Shown in pieces: positions 51,887 through 60,054 of a DNA stretch of 64,000 bases. The position numbers were made by a program, and so were the translations under genes. Positions within the stretch are counted from its first letter, which is position 1. Every line of letters starts with the position of its first letter. A model generated the notes under the pieces. The model had not been told where the DNA came from. It made no database searches and saw nothing but the letters and a program-made list of their open reading frames with translations. The stretch comes from Streptomyces sp. NBC_01463 (GTDB lineage: Bacteria; Actinomycetota; Actinomycetes; Streptomycetales; Streptomycetaceae): positions 4,216,001 to 4,280,000 of the forward strand of contig CP109468.1 of NCBI GenBank assembly GCA_036227345.1, written 5' to 3'.

Positions 51887-53074
51887 GCCCCGGCCCCTGG
51901 CCGTCTGTCCCGGCAGGGCGATCCCCTGCGCCTGGGCCGTCTTCCCCGGGCGCAGCGTCCACGGCACCGGCGAGGTGTCGGTGAGCCATCCGTCGGCGAG
52001 GATGCCGCCCACGACGAGGCCGCGCAGCGAGCGCGACAGCTTCTTCCAGCCCAGGCCCTTGCACAACTGACCGTACGAGGGCCCGTGTCCGTGCTCGGCG
52101 CGGAAGGCCAGGGTGAACTCGGCGGCCTCCCGGCCGCACTCCGGATGCGCGTCCCGCCACACCTCGTGGTCACCGGCCACCGGCCGGGGCGCGGGGACGG
52201 GTGTGGGCGAGGACATGAAGGCCCTGGCGACCCGCCCGAAGGAGCACCGGCACACCGCGCACTGCTCCACGGCCTCCACGTGCCGCAGCAGCGCCGGACT
52301 GATGCCCGACTTCCACGCCGCCCACTGCTCCGGGGTGACCTCCACGAGTTCCTCGGCGGCCGCCGCCTCACGCACCGCCCGCCGCTCGGCCTCCTCGGCT
52401 TCCTGTGCCGCGACTTCCTCGGGCGTACGGAACATGCCGGCGAGGTGCCGCACCGCCGGACCGAGCCGGTACGTCCGGCCGGAGATCTCGGTCAGGAACC
52501 CCTTGTCGAGGAGGACGGGCACGGCCCCGTAGCAGGCGACGGGCAGCTCGGCGGGAGCCTCCCCGACCAGTTCCTCGGTGCAGTACGCCGCCAGGAACAG
52601 CGCGGCGAGCCGCGCGGCCGGCGGGGTCTTCTTCACCGGCTTGGCGATCCGCGTGCGCATGGCCCATCCCGAGACCTTCGACCGCACCCCCTTGCCCAGG
52701 GGCAGTACGTGCCCGGGCCCCGGTGACATCTCCGGCACGATGATCCCGGCCGGCTTGTCCGGGTCACCGTCGAGCAGCGAACCGGGCACCTGCCAGCCGG
52801 CCGCGATCAGTTCGGCCACGGCCCCCTGCGGATCGTCCAGCCGCAGCGACCGCAGATCGGTGCCGGTGAGGTTGCCGAGCCCGGTCCGCGCGGCCCGGAT
52901 CGCCACGACGACCGCGAGGAGTTGCGCGTCGACGGAGGTCAGCGGCAGCCCCGCGACGTACGAGAGGAGTTCGCGCGCCGCCTCTCCCTGTCGCGTCGTC
53001 AGCAGGAAGGGCAGGGGCGCGGGCGGCGGAGCCGGCTGAGTGGGGGGCTCGGGCGAGACGGCAGGCTTGGGCAC
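51884..53074 (-). CDS. Hypothetical protein with a Cys-rich motif
   Basis: 396 residues from a GTG that has a TTAGAT box just upstream (CCGTTAGATGTGAT). That box would suit a leaderless transcript; an in-frame GTG at 53125 is the alternative. A Pro-rich N-terminus (VSPEPPTQPAPPPAP) leads to mostly helical sequence, with EQCAVCRCSFGRVAR as a possible small zinc site near residue 275. Later blocks (GWKKLSRSLRGLVVGGILAD) look like a winged-helix pattern. I do not recognise the family. The Arg/Lys content suggests nucleic-acid binding, but that is inference. Confidence 0.55.
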   Translation of the reverse strand: MPKPAVSPEPPTQPAPPPAPLPFLLTTRQGEAARELLSYVAGLPLTSVDAQLLAVVVAIRAARTGLGNLTGTDLRSLRLDDPQGAVAELIAAGWQVPGSLLDGDPDKPAGIIVPEMSPGPGHVLPLGKGVRSKVSGWAMRTRIAKPVKKTPPAARLAALFLAAYCTEELVGEAPAELPVACYGAVPVLLDKGFLTEISGRTYRLGPAVRHLAGMFRTPEEVAAQEAEEAERRAVREAAAAEELVEVTPEQWAAWKSGISPALLRHVEAVEQCAVCRCSFGRVARAFMSSPTPVPAPRPVAGDHEVWRDAHPECGREAAEFTLAFRAEHGHGPSYGQLCKGLGWKKLSRSLRGLVVGGILADGWLTDTSPVPWTLRPGKTAQAQGIALPGQTARGRG

Positions 53075-53368
53075 ATCACATCTAACGGTGATCAGACCGC
53101 AGAAGTCACGCGTGACGTGGGCCACACCGCAGGGCTGGCCCTTGAGCGGCCCGACGAAAGGGAGACCTCGCGGGACGCGGCCGTACGGGGGACCGCGGCA
53201 CCGCCATTCCGGGGGACGTCAGCGGGACGTCAGGGAGGCGTTAGCAGAACATGAGCGGCGGGCGGGAAGCTTCAGAAGTCAGCAGGTCAGGAGGGGGAGC
53301 GGTTCGCCGCAAGTTCCGGGCCACGGCTGGACGACCACACTCGACCGCCACACACACGGGGATTCCTC

Positions 53369-54154
53369 ATGCGCACGAACCGCACCCGCATCCGCACCGC
53401 CACCATCGGCGCCGCCGCCACCGCCGCACTCGCCCTGGCGCTCACCGCCTGCGGCGGCGACGGCAGCGGCACGAAGTCCGCCGGCCCGGCGAACAACTCC
53501 TCCACCTCCTCCGCCGGCACGTCCGGCGCGGCCAAGTCCCACGACGCCAACTCGGACACTGACAAGGACGCGAACGCGGACGCCGCAACGACCGGCGGCT
53601 CCGCGAAGGCGGTCACGTCCAGCACGGGCAAGTCCAACGGCGGCGCCGCCAAGGCCGGCGGCACCACCGGCGGCGACACCAGCGACAGCTACGCCTACAA
53701 GCACCCGTGCAAGAGCGAGGACCTGTCGGTACGGGTCTACGCCCGCGAGGGCTCGGCCACCCAGCAGGTGATCGAGGTCAACAACACCGGGGCGAACTCC
53801 TGCGGGCTGAGCTACTTCCCGCGTGTCAGCCTGGGCAGCGCGACCGCGAAGGACCACAGCGGCGACATCAGGCCGCTGATCCCGAGCGGCCTGGGCGGCG
53901 CTCCCGCGTACCCGGTCAAGCCGAAGACCGCCGCCATCGCGGTGATCGACCTCAACCCGAGCGGCGGGGGCTCCGGCGTGACCTGGATCAACGAGCTGAA
54001 CGTGCTGGCCGACGGCGACCACATGCCCAACGCGGAGCAGCTCAACTTCCCGCTCGGCCCGGACGTGAAGGTCCTCGACCCGAAGCTCGGTCTCTACGAG
54101 AGCACGGTCGCCGACGCCGTGGCCTCCATGAAGCAGGCGGACACGAAGTCCTGA
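53369..54154 (+). CDS. DUF4232 lipoprotein
   Basis: 261 residues. Signal with lipobox LALTACGG (Cys near 28), a long Ser/Gly/Asn/Thr-rich linker (about 30-105), then a beta-rich DUF4232 domain (KHPCKSEDLSVRVYAREGSA, EVNNTGANSCGLSYFP) with two cysteines likely joined. DUF4232 proteins are surface-exposed in actinobacteria and of unknown function. The gap before it (53126-53368) shows no other clear feature. Confidence 0.82.
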   Translation: MRTNRTRIRTATIGAAATAALALALTACGGDGSGTKSAGPANNSSTSSAGTSGAAKSHDANSDTDKDANADAATTGGSAKAVTSSTGKSNGGAAKAGGTTGGDTSDSYAYKHPCKSEDLSVRVYAREGSATQQVIEVNNTGANSCGLSYFPRVSLGSATAKDHSGDIRPLIPSGLGGAPAYPVKPKTAAIAVIDLNPSGGGSGVTWINELNVLADGDHMPNAEQLNFPLGPDVKVLDPKLGLYESTVADAVASMKQADTKS

Positions 54155-54162
54155 CCCGCCGC

Positions 54163-54180
54163 CCCCGACTGCGGTCGGGG
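54163..54180. terminator. Short GC-rich hairpin between convergent genes
   Basis: CCCCGAC (54163-54169) and GTCGGGG (54174-54180) flank a four-base loop, nine bases after the lipoprotein stop. It is compact but perfect and could end either transcript. Confidence 0.6.
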
Positions 54181-54246
54181 AGGCCGCCCCGTACGCCCTC
54201 CTCGACCGCGCACGCCGTGCCGGAGACGCCGGCCCCGCACCGGGCG

Positions 54247-54609
54247 TCAGCGCCGCACCAGTGCCAGCAGGCTCAGTCCGAACATCAGCACACCCAGCGG
54301 GAGATGGACCGAGGGCACGTGCGCGATGCCGAGGACGACCTGGACCGAGGCGAGCACGAGGAAGCCGGACGCGTACCAGATCGGCCGGACCGGCCCGCCG
54401 CCCGGCTTCCACGCCAGCACCGCCGCGAGGACGTACAGCATCGACGCCCCGTACATCACCCGCGCGCCGGCGCTGTGCAGCGTCTCTCCGTAGGACGAGG
54501 TCAGCAGCAGTCCGGCGGAGACCGCCTGGAGGAAGATGGTCAGGGTCTGCAGAGCGACCGCGATCTGCAGAAACGAGAAGTGGTGCCGTTCCGTCGCCTG
54601 GGTGGCCAT
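54247..54609 (-). CDS. Four-helix membrane protein (120 aa)
   Basis: Residues 1-120 hold four hydrophobic segments: FLQIAVALQTLTIFLQAVSA, GARVMYGASMLYVLAAVLAW, WYASGFLVLASVQVVLGIAH and LPLGVLMFGLSLLALVRR. Charged residues in the loops are few. It is divergent from the sigma-factor gene, with 103 bases between starts, so both may share a control region and this may be a target or partner of that sigma factor. Function unknown. Confidence 0.7.
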   Translation of the reverse strand: MATQATERHHFSFLQIAVALQTLTIFLQAVSAGLLLTSSYGETLHSAGARVMYGASMLYVLAAVLAWKPGGGPVRPIWYASGFLVLASVQVVLGIAHVPSVHLPLGVLMFGLSLLALVRR

Positions 54610-54712
54610 GACGCGGTCCCCTTTTCCGCCCCCGGGGGCAGTAGATCGATAAGGTCTCACCGGCCCGACGACGCGGGCCCGCGAAAGGTAAGGCGAGGGG
54701 GCGGTCGGGAAC

Positions 54713-55639
54713 ATGGGAGCGGCGGGGGCGAGTGCCGAGGGGATAGCCGGCGAACGGCGCCAACTGTTGAACGTCGCGTACCGGTTGCTCGGATCGGTGG
54801 CCGAGTCCGAGGACGCCGTGCAGGAGGCGTTCGCCCGCTGGTACGCGCTGCCACGCAGCCGGCAGGACGAGATCGTGTCCCCCGGCGCCTGGCTGACGAC
54901 GGTGACCGGACGTATCTGTCTGGACGTGCTCGGCTCGGCGCGGGCACGGCGTGAACGGTACGTCGGCGCATGGCTGCCCGACCCCTTGCCCGGGCACGCC
55001 GCGCTGAACCCCGGCCCCGGCCGGAGCACCGCCCCCGCCTCCACCGACCCCGCCGACCAGCTGGTCCTGGACGAGTCGGTGACCATGGCCTTCCTCGTCG
55101 TCCTGGAGTCGATGACGCCCGCCGAGCGGGTGGCGTTCGTCCTCCATGACGTCTTCCGGTACCCCTTCGCCGAGATCGCCGGCATCCTCGGCCGGACCCC
55201 CGCGGCCTGCAAACAGCTCGCGGCCTCCGCCCGACGGCGGGTGCGCCCCGCGCGGGCGCCCGTGTCGGCGGCCGGCCGGGCCGAAGCGGTGCGGCAGGTC
55301 AAGGAGGCGTGGGAGACCAAGAACATCGCGGCCCTCGTCGACCTCCTCGACCCGGCCGCCGTGATGACCGCCGACGGCGGCGGCATGGTCGGCACCGTCC
55401 TGCGCCCGATCGAGGGCGGCGCACGCATCGCCCAGTACATGGTCGCCATCGCCGACAAGGCCCCGGGCCTCGAACTCCTGGAGCGCCCGGTCAACGGGCT
55501 GCCGGGCCTGGTGGCCCAGCAGGGCGGCGCCGTCATGACCGTGGCCGCGTTCGACATCGCCGACGACGGCCGCATCAGCCGGATCTGGGCGGTGCGCAAC
55601 CCGGAGAAGCTGCGCCCGTGGACACGGGACGGCTCCTGA
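54713..55639 (+). CDS. ECF41-type sigma factor with SnoaL-like C-terminal domain
   Basis: 308 residues. Region 2 includes LLNVAYRLLGSVAESEDAVQEAF and WLTTVTGRICLDVL. Region 4 contains MTPAERVAFVLHDVFRYPFA and EIAGILGRTPAACKQLAASA. The ECF41 marks are the WLPDPL element between the sigma domains and the NPEKLRPW motif at the C-terminal end of the NTF2-like domain (about 195-305). In this group the C-terminal domain replaces a separate anti-sigma factor. The carboxymuconolactone decarboxylase-type partner usually adjacent to ECF41 genes is absent here; the divergent membrane protein takes its place. Confidence 0.93.
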   Translation: MGAAGASAEGIAGERRQLLNVAYRLLGSVAESEDAVQEAFARWYALPRSRQDEIVSPGAWLTTVTGRICLDVLGSARARRERYVGAWLPDPLPGHAALNPGPGRSTAPASTDPADQLVLDESVTMAFLVVLESMTPAERVAFVLHDVFRYPFAEIAGILGRTPAACKQLAASARRRVRPARAPVSAAGRAEAVRQVKEAWETKNIAALVDLLDPAAVMTADGGGMVGTVLRPIEGGARIAQYMVAIADKAPGLELLERPVNGLPGLVAQQGGAVMTVAAFDIADDGRISRIWAVRNPEKLRPWTRDGS

Positions 55640-55755
55640 CAGGCACGGCGGTGGGAGCCGGAAGGCGGGAAGGAGGCGGGGCGGGGGAAGGGAACGTTCC
55701 GCGGCGACCGTCTCGTTAGGCCTGCGGCCGTCCACGTCACCCCGCCGCCACGTCA

Positions 55756-55803
55756 CCCCGTCGCCCCGTCGCCCCGTCGCCCCGTCGCCCCGTCGCCCCG
55801 TCG
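55756..55803. repeat. Octamer tandem repeat just before the DUF5701 start
   Basis: Six perfect head-to-tail copies of CCCCGTCG, flanked by related partial units (for example CACGTCAC and CGCCACGTCACC to the left). The array ends 13 bases before the GTG start. Slippage in such a position could change the distance between promoter and start. Confidence 0.85.
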
Positions 55804-55816
55804 CCCGAGGAGCACC

Positions 55817-56545
55817 GTGCCCGAATCCACCCCCGCCACCACCACCGTTCTCCCCGCGCTTCCGCCCCTGAGCGCACAGGCCGAGCAACTGATCGAACTC
55901 GGGGTGCACGAGATCGCCGGGCTCTCCCCCAACGAGATCCGCGACTTCGCGGCGGAGGCGGAGGCGAAGGCGAGGGAGGCCGGCGGGAGTGCGGACACCG
56001 CCGAGGCCGCCGGGAACGGCGAGGGACTCGGCGACGGACGCGGCGGCCTGCTCGCCGTCCACCCGGACCGGGCCCCCGCATCCGCACTCGCACCGCTGCT
56101 CCGCCGCGACGACAAGCCGGGATTCGTCGTCGTCGACATGCCGGACGTCGACCTCTTCACCCCGCTCGACACCATCGCCCTCCCCGACGCACCGCTCTAC
56201 GTCCTCAACGGCGTCGACCGCGGCGACCAGATGGCCAACTGGAGCCCCGACGAGGCACTCCCCGCCCTCACCGCTCAGGGCCGCACCCCGCTGCTGCTCG
56301 CCGAGGGCATCCACTGGGTGCTGCAACAGCCCGCGGCCCTGGAGCGCAATCACTGCTTCATGACCATCGGCTCCCGGCTGCGCAAGGCCAACGGCGCATT
56401 CGACGCCCGTACGCCGGCACTCTGGATCAGCAACGGCACCGGCCGGGACGGCCGGGAGCGGCGCAACGCCCCGAAGGCCGGGTGGTGCTGGGCGGGCAAC
56501 CGGCACACCTGGCTGGGCTTCGGCTCCACGACGGGCCGCCACTGA
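55817..56545 (+). CDS. DUF5701-family protein
   Basis: 242 residues from a GTG, with the ribosome site GAGGAG nearby. Early helix PLSAQAEQLIELGVHEIAGLSP; an acidic insertion at about 55-80; then LLAVHPDRAPASALAPLLRR, DDKPGFVVVDMPDVDLF and the conserved C-terminal set GRTPLLLAEGIHWVLQQP, FMTIGSRLRKANG and ALWISNGTG. I recognise the block pattern as DUF5701, actinobacterial, function unknown. The gene is preceded by an octamer array. Confidence 0.75.
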   Translation: MPESTPATTTVLPALPPLSAQAEQLIELGVHEIAGLSPNEIRDFAAEAEAKAREAGGSADTAEAAGNGEGLGDGRGGLLAVHPDRAPASALAPLLRRDDKPGFVVVDMPDVDLFTPLDTIALPDAPLYVLNGVDRGDQMANWSPDEALPALTAQGRTPLLLAEGIHWVLQQPAALERNHCFMTIGSRLRKANGAFDARTPALWISNGTGRDGRERRNAPKAGWCWAGNRHTWLGFGSTTGRH

Positions 56546-56614
56546 GGCGTTTTTCGAAAGTAGCGCCGTCTGCCCGAAAGGCGGGCCCGGCCTAGGGAAC
56601 GGGAGACTCATGTC

Positions 56615-57226
56615 ATGTCCCACACCACACGCCTCAGACGTACTGCCGCGGCAGCCGTCCTCCTCGCGCTCACCGTGACCGCGTGCGGAACGGAACACGC
56701 CGGGCAGCGGCAGTCCCGGTCAGCGTCCGGGCAACAGTCCCGGTCCGCGATCCCGCGACCGTCGTTCACCCCCAGGCCCAAGTGCGCCCAGCCCTCCGAG
56801 ACCCCGAAGGGCCCGCCCTCCTCCGCGTCGCCCAGGGCGAGCGCGGCCATGTCACCCCGAGAGGGCAACGACGACGACCGGCCTCCCAACTACGCCGACA
56901 ACCACGCCTATCGCATGTCCGCCGAGCTCACTCCGGAGAAGCGCGCCCTGGGCGAGGCGTCGGCCGGACTCATCCGGTCGGAACTGGAGAAGGCCCGGAC
57001 GGAGGGCGACGTCAGTGTGCAGCGGATCACGGCGGCGCTGGAGCACCTCGGCTGCGGCAAGGAGCACGGGGTCTACATCTGGCACGACTTCTACAGCGTG
57101 CACACGGGGGACGTGTGCGTGTCGGGGCACGTGACGGAGCGGGAACTCACCATCGCGGTGCACGGCGCCTACGCCGAACCCCAGCCGGGTACGGGCCCGT
57201 GCGTGGAGAACCGGGGAGGTCACTGA
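56615..57226 (+). CDS. Hypothetical lipoprotein
   Basis: 203 residues. Lipobox LTVTACGT (Cys near 24), a Ser/Gln/Pro linker, then a domain with RALGEASAGLIRSELEKART and GVYIWHDFYSVHTGDVCVSG. Two further cysteines (LGCGKEHG, TGPCVEN) may form a disulfide with the one in DVCVSG. The organisation of the C-terminal domain is not one I can name. It follows the DUF5701 gene by 69 bases and may be on the same transcript. Confidence 0.7.
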   Translation: MSHTTRLRRTAAAAVLLALTVTACGTEHAGQRQSRSASGQQSRSAIPRPSFTPRPKCAQPSETPKGPPSSASPRASAAMSPREGNDDDRPPNYADNHAYRMSAELTPEKRALGEASAGLIRSELEKARTEGDVSVQRITAALEHLGCGKEHGVYIWHDFYSVHTGDVCVSGHVTERELTIAVHGAYAEPQPGTGPCVENRGGH

Positions 57227-57384
57227 CCCGGCACCCGGCCCGGGGCCGCCGTGAAGCAGTGCCGTTCGCCCGCCCGGACCAGACAGGCCCTGACATGGCC
57301 CGGAATGGCACCGGATGCGGCGGCCATGGATGTGGAGACCGAACCCGTCGCGTCGTGGAGCACTCCAGGTCCTCGGCATCCTTG

Positions 57385-57476
57385 CCGGTGCACGTGGCCC
57401 CGTGGTGCCGGTGCACGTGGTCCCGTGGTGCCGGTGCGCGTGGTCCCGTGGTGCCGGTGCACGTGGTCCCGTGGCA
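57385..57476. repeat. 23-bp minisatellite, four units
   Basis: Four head-to-tail copies with a consensus CCGGTGCACGTGGTCCCGTG plus GTG; single-base changes distinguish units 1, 3 and 4. It lies in the 464-base gap between the lipoprotein and DUF402 genes. No spacer structure, so it is not CRISPR. The open frames across it arise from the repeat. The part at 57490-57580 might be decayed coding sequence but gives no family. Confidence 0.85.
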
Positions 57477-57690
57477 GCCGGGTCCGGGCACCGTCGGAGG
57501 AGCTCAGCGACCCGATCACGCAGCAGGCGCTCGGCACCCAGCACCTCATGGCCTCCGTCGAGGGCTTACTGCGCCGCCCGGTCTGCCGCTCCGCGTCCCC
57601 CCGCGTGCCAGGGCGCAGGGCCTGCCGACGACCGGCGGGACCTGCGCCTTCCACGTGTCCGACGCACGCACCGCGGGCATGATCAATCAC

Positions 57691-58419
57691 ATGAAAACCG
57701 ACAAGCAGGACGTCGCGAACAACCGCACGAGCAGCGAGAAGGGACGGATCCTGCACTGGAACTTCTTCATAGGCGGCCATCTGAGCGCCTCCGTACCCGT
57801 GCGCCTCGTCGAACGCACGCCCGAGGGCCAACTGGTCTGGATGGAGACGGGCACCCCGATGTGGCGCACCGCCCTCCCGCGCGGCGCCACCCACCTCCGG
57901 GACATCGCACCGCACGAGCGCCCCGCCGAGGGCTATCCCGTCGTCGCCGACCGGTGGCCGATGGGCGACGCGCTCTTCTACCAGCCGGCCGGGGCCGCGC
58001 ACTCCGTCCTGTGGCTCTTCGGCCGCAGACAGAAGTTCCGCGGCTGGTACGTCAATCTGGAACGGCGCGTCCACCGCGGCGACGACATCGACATCACCGA
58101 CCACGAACTCGACATCAACGTGGCACCGGACCGGACCTGGTGCTGGAAGGACGAGCAGTCCTTCGCGGAGAAGACCGGCCATCCCGCGTACTGGACGGCC
58201 GAGGAAGCCGTGGCCATCAGGACCGAGGGAGACACCGTGGCCCGGCTCGCCGAGGCCGGAACCTTTCCCTTCGACGGCTCCTGGTGCGATTTCCGGCCGC
58301 CCCCGGCCTGGACGACCCCGCCCAGACCCCCCGTCCCCCGCCACCCACTCCTAAGCCCGTCGACCGTCCCGACGTTTCCGACCTCCCCGACCTCCCCGGC
58401 CTCCCAGCAGAACCTCTGA
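57691..58419 (+). CDS. DUF402 (FomD-like) protein with Pro/Ser-rich tail
   Basis: 242 residues from the ATG (an upstream ATG at 57679 gives four more). The DUF402 core contains FYQPAGAAHSVLWLFGRRQK, RGWYVNLERRVHRG and DITDHELDINVAPDRTWCWKDE, the last carrying the acidic residues that bind divalent metal in known members (nucleotide or alkyl phosphate phosphatases). The tail (about 195-242) is PPVPRHP and TSPTSP-like and looks disordered. Whether it is enzymatically active here is unknown. Confidence 0.8.
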   Translation: MKTDKQDVANNRTSSEKGRILHWNFFIGGHLSASVPVRLVERTPEGQLVWMETGTPMWRTALPRGATHLRDIAPHERPAEGYPVVADRWPMGDALFYQPAGAAHSVLWLFGRRQKFRGWYVNLERRVHRGDDIDITDHELDINVAPDRTWCWKDEQSFAEKTGHPAYWTAEEAVAIRTEGDTVARLAEAGTFPFDGSWCDFRPPPAWTTPPRPPVPRHPLLSPSTVPTFPTSPTSPASQQNL

Positions 58420-58469
58420 TGGGTGCGGTTCGAGCCCAGTTGCGAGTCTCGGTCAGGGTGGCGTGATGG

Positions 58470-58689
58470 CGATCATTGCCCGGCGTCACCCTCCGTGATA
58501 CACAGAGTAACCATACGCAAATCACTCACACACCGATTCGATCCGCAGGTCAGGGCGGTCAGACCGGTCAAATGTACGAGATCCGGGTAAAGAGAGCCGC
58601 CAAGTCGTCGTACGAGAGCAGTTTCATCAGCGAAGATAGAGGGTGACCCGTGCCGTGCGGTACGGGCGCCGAACTACCCAACAGGGGCG
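58470..58689 (+). promoter_or_regulatory. Probable promoter region of the secretion-like operon
   Basis: This stretch is clearly lower in GC (for example around 58495-58540: TACACAGAGTAACCATACGC) than either flank. A T/A-rich run is expected for a promoter; GTGAT at 58496 and ATCAC at 58527 make a weak inverted pair. No start site can be fixed from sequence. Next to it is a strong string of purines (AGAGAG) and then the first gene. Confidence 0.35.
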
Positions 58690-59007
58690 GTGACTTACAT
58701 GATCCTGGCAGCTGAAAAGGGCGACATCACCACCATCATCGGCGGAATCGCCCCGAACTGGGGGCCGTTCGGGACCCTCGGCAACGAGGCCCGCGTCATG
58801 ATCGAGGTCGTGATGGCGATCGCGATCCTGCTCTGTCTCGGCATCGCGGTCTGGGGAGCGGCGAAGCAGCGCATCGGCGCGACGGCCCTGCGTGACACGT
58901 TCAGTGCGGAACAGGGCAAGGGGCTGATCGTCGCCGGCCTGACCGGTGTGTTCATCATCGGATCGCTGGGAACCTTGTTCACCATCGTCTACGGGATGGC
59001 CGTCTAA
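58690..59007 (+). CDS. Two-helix small membrane protein, first gene of the secretion-like operon
   Basis: 105 residues from a GTG (MTYM...), or 102 from an inner ATG at 58699. Two hydrophobic helices: MIEVVMAIAILLCLGIAVWG (about 37-56) and GLIVAGLTGVFIIGSLGTLF (about 77-96), joined by a Lys/Arg/Gly loop. The size and pattern are like VirB2/TrbC pilin-type or VirB3-like parts of conjugative systems, but no diagnostic motif distinguishes them. It precedes the TcpC-like gene by 183 bases, which hold nothing else recognised. Confidence 0.65.
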   Translation: MTYMILAAEKGDITTIIGGIAPNWGPFGTLGNEARVMIEVVMAIAILLCLGIAVWGAAKQRIGATALRDTFSAEQGKGLIVAGLTGVFIIGSLGTLFTIVYGMAV

Positions 59008-59190
59008 CCAGCCGTCGGCCCGCTCCCCGGGGCAGTCCCGCCCCACCTCCCACCATCCGTCCGTCGTGCCCACCGGCAGAGGTTGCGTCTCCCTGATGTC
59101 GAGTCACCACACCGCGTCCGCGCGGAAACCAGCACGACTACCGTCGTACCACGAGGCGGTTCAGGCAACGGTTGAGGGGGCGTACGCGGC

Positions 59191-60054
59191 ATGAGTCTCG
59201 ACGACGACGGCTACGGCAACGACTCGGGGCGCTCCGGCGACGGCTACAGCACCATCGGCGGCACCCGCCAGACCCGTACCCGCCTCCCCGACGGCGAGGG
59301 CGGCGACGGCTACGGCCCCCGCCGCCCGGCCCGCAGCTCCCGCTCGCTGGTCACGGTGGTCGGCGTGATCGTCCTGCTGCTCGGAGCCATCGCGTTCGCC
59401 AACATGGGCGGGGACGACGGGGACAAGGGCGGCACCTCGGGAAACAACGGCACCCAGGCAGGCACGGCACCGACGGCGGCTACGGGGACGAAGCCGGTGA
59501 CGGGGAAGAACGGCGAGATCGCGGCGGGCTTCGCGCATGACCAGCAAGGGGCGCAGAGCGCTGCGGCGAACTACTCCGTGGCGCTCGTGTCCGCTGACAT
59601 CCTGAAGCCGGCTCAGCGCCCTCAGATCGTGCGGCAGGTCTTCGTCACCAGTCGGGTCGACGAGCTTGAGACAAAGTTCAACAACGCCTACACCAAAGAC
59701 TTCCTCGACAAGGTCGGCCTTGATGAGAGCGGCAATGCTGCTGCGGGCATGACATATGTGTCGAGGACCGCGCCGGTCGGTACCAAAGTCACTCAACTCT
59801 CGGACTCCTCCGCGACCGTGGAGGTGTGGTGCACAGGAGTCTTCGGCACCGCTGGTGTCGGCTCCACCAATCCCGTGAGCAACGACTGGTTCACCATGAC
59901 GTTCAAGCTCCAATGGGAAGGCGGCGACTGGAAGGTCGACAGCTTCTCTCAGAAGGACGGCCCGGCGCCGGTCAATACCGACCGTACGGCCTCCAACGCC
60001 GATGAGATCGCCAAGGCTGTCGAGGAGTACGGAGGGTTCACCTATGCCCGCTAA
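59191..60054 (+). CDS. TcpC/VirB8-like membrane protein
   Basis: 287 residues. An acidic cytoplasmic segment (GEGGDGYGPRRPARSSRS) precedes a single transmembrane helix (LVTVVGVIVLLLGAIAFANM, about 53-72) and then a Gly/Thr linker. The external NTF2-like domain includes ANYSVALVSADILKP and WFTMTFKLQWEGGDWKVDS. This is the membrane layout of Gram-positive VirB8/TcpC proteins. Codon use after about 59560 has more A/T third positions than the start of the gene, continuing into the next gene. Confidence 0.72.
   Translation: MSLDDDGYGNDSGRSGDGYSTIGGTRQTRTRLPDGEGGDGYGPRRPARSSRSLVTVVGVIVLLLGAIAFANMGGDDGDKGGTSGNNGTQAGTAPTAATGTKPVTGKNGEIAAGFAHDQQGAQSAAANYSVALVSADILKPAQRPQIVRQVFVTSRVDELETKFNNAYTKDFLDKVGLDESGNAAAGMTYVSRTAPVGTKVTQLSDSSATVEVWCTGVFGTAGVGSTNPVSNDWFTMTFKLQWEGGDWKVDSFSQKDGPAPVNTDRTASNADEIAKAVEEYGGFTYAR

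Noticed and set aside
53279..56698. 1139-codon minus-strand frame
   Set aside because: It crosses several well-supported plus-strand genes and a repeat array; no domain is seen.
55756..57476. Repeat arrays as possible CRISPR
   Set aside because: Units are head-to-tail without spacers, and no cas genes are present.
57251..57682. Plus-strand frame through the 23-bp minisatellite
   Set aside because: Its reading is mostly repeat-generated Arg/Pro/Trp/Gly text; no ribosome site or family.
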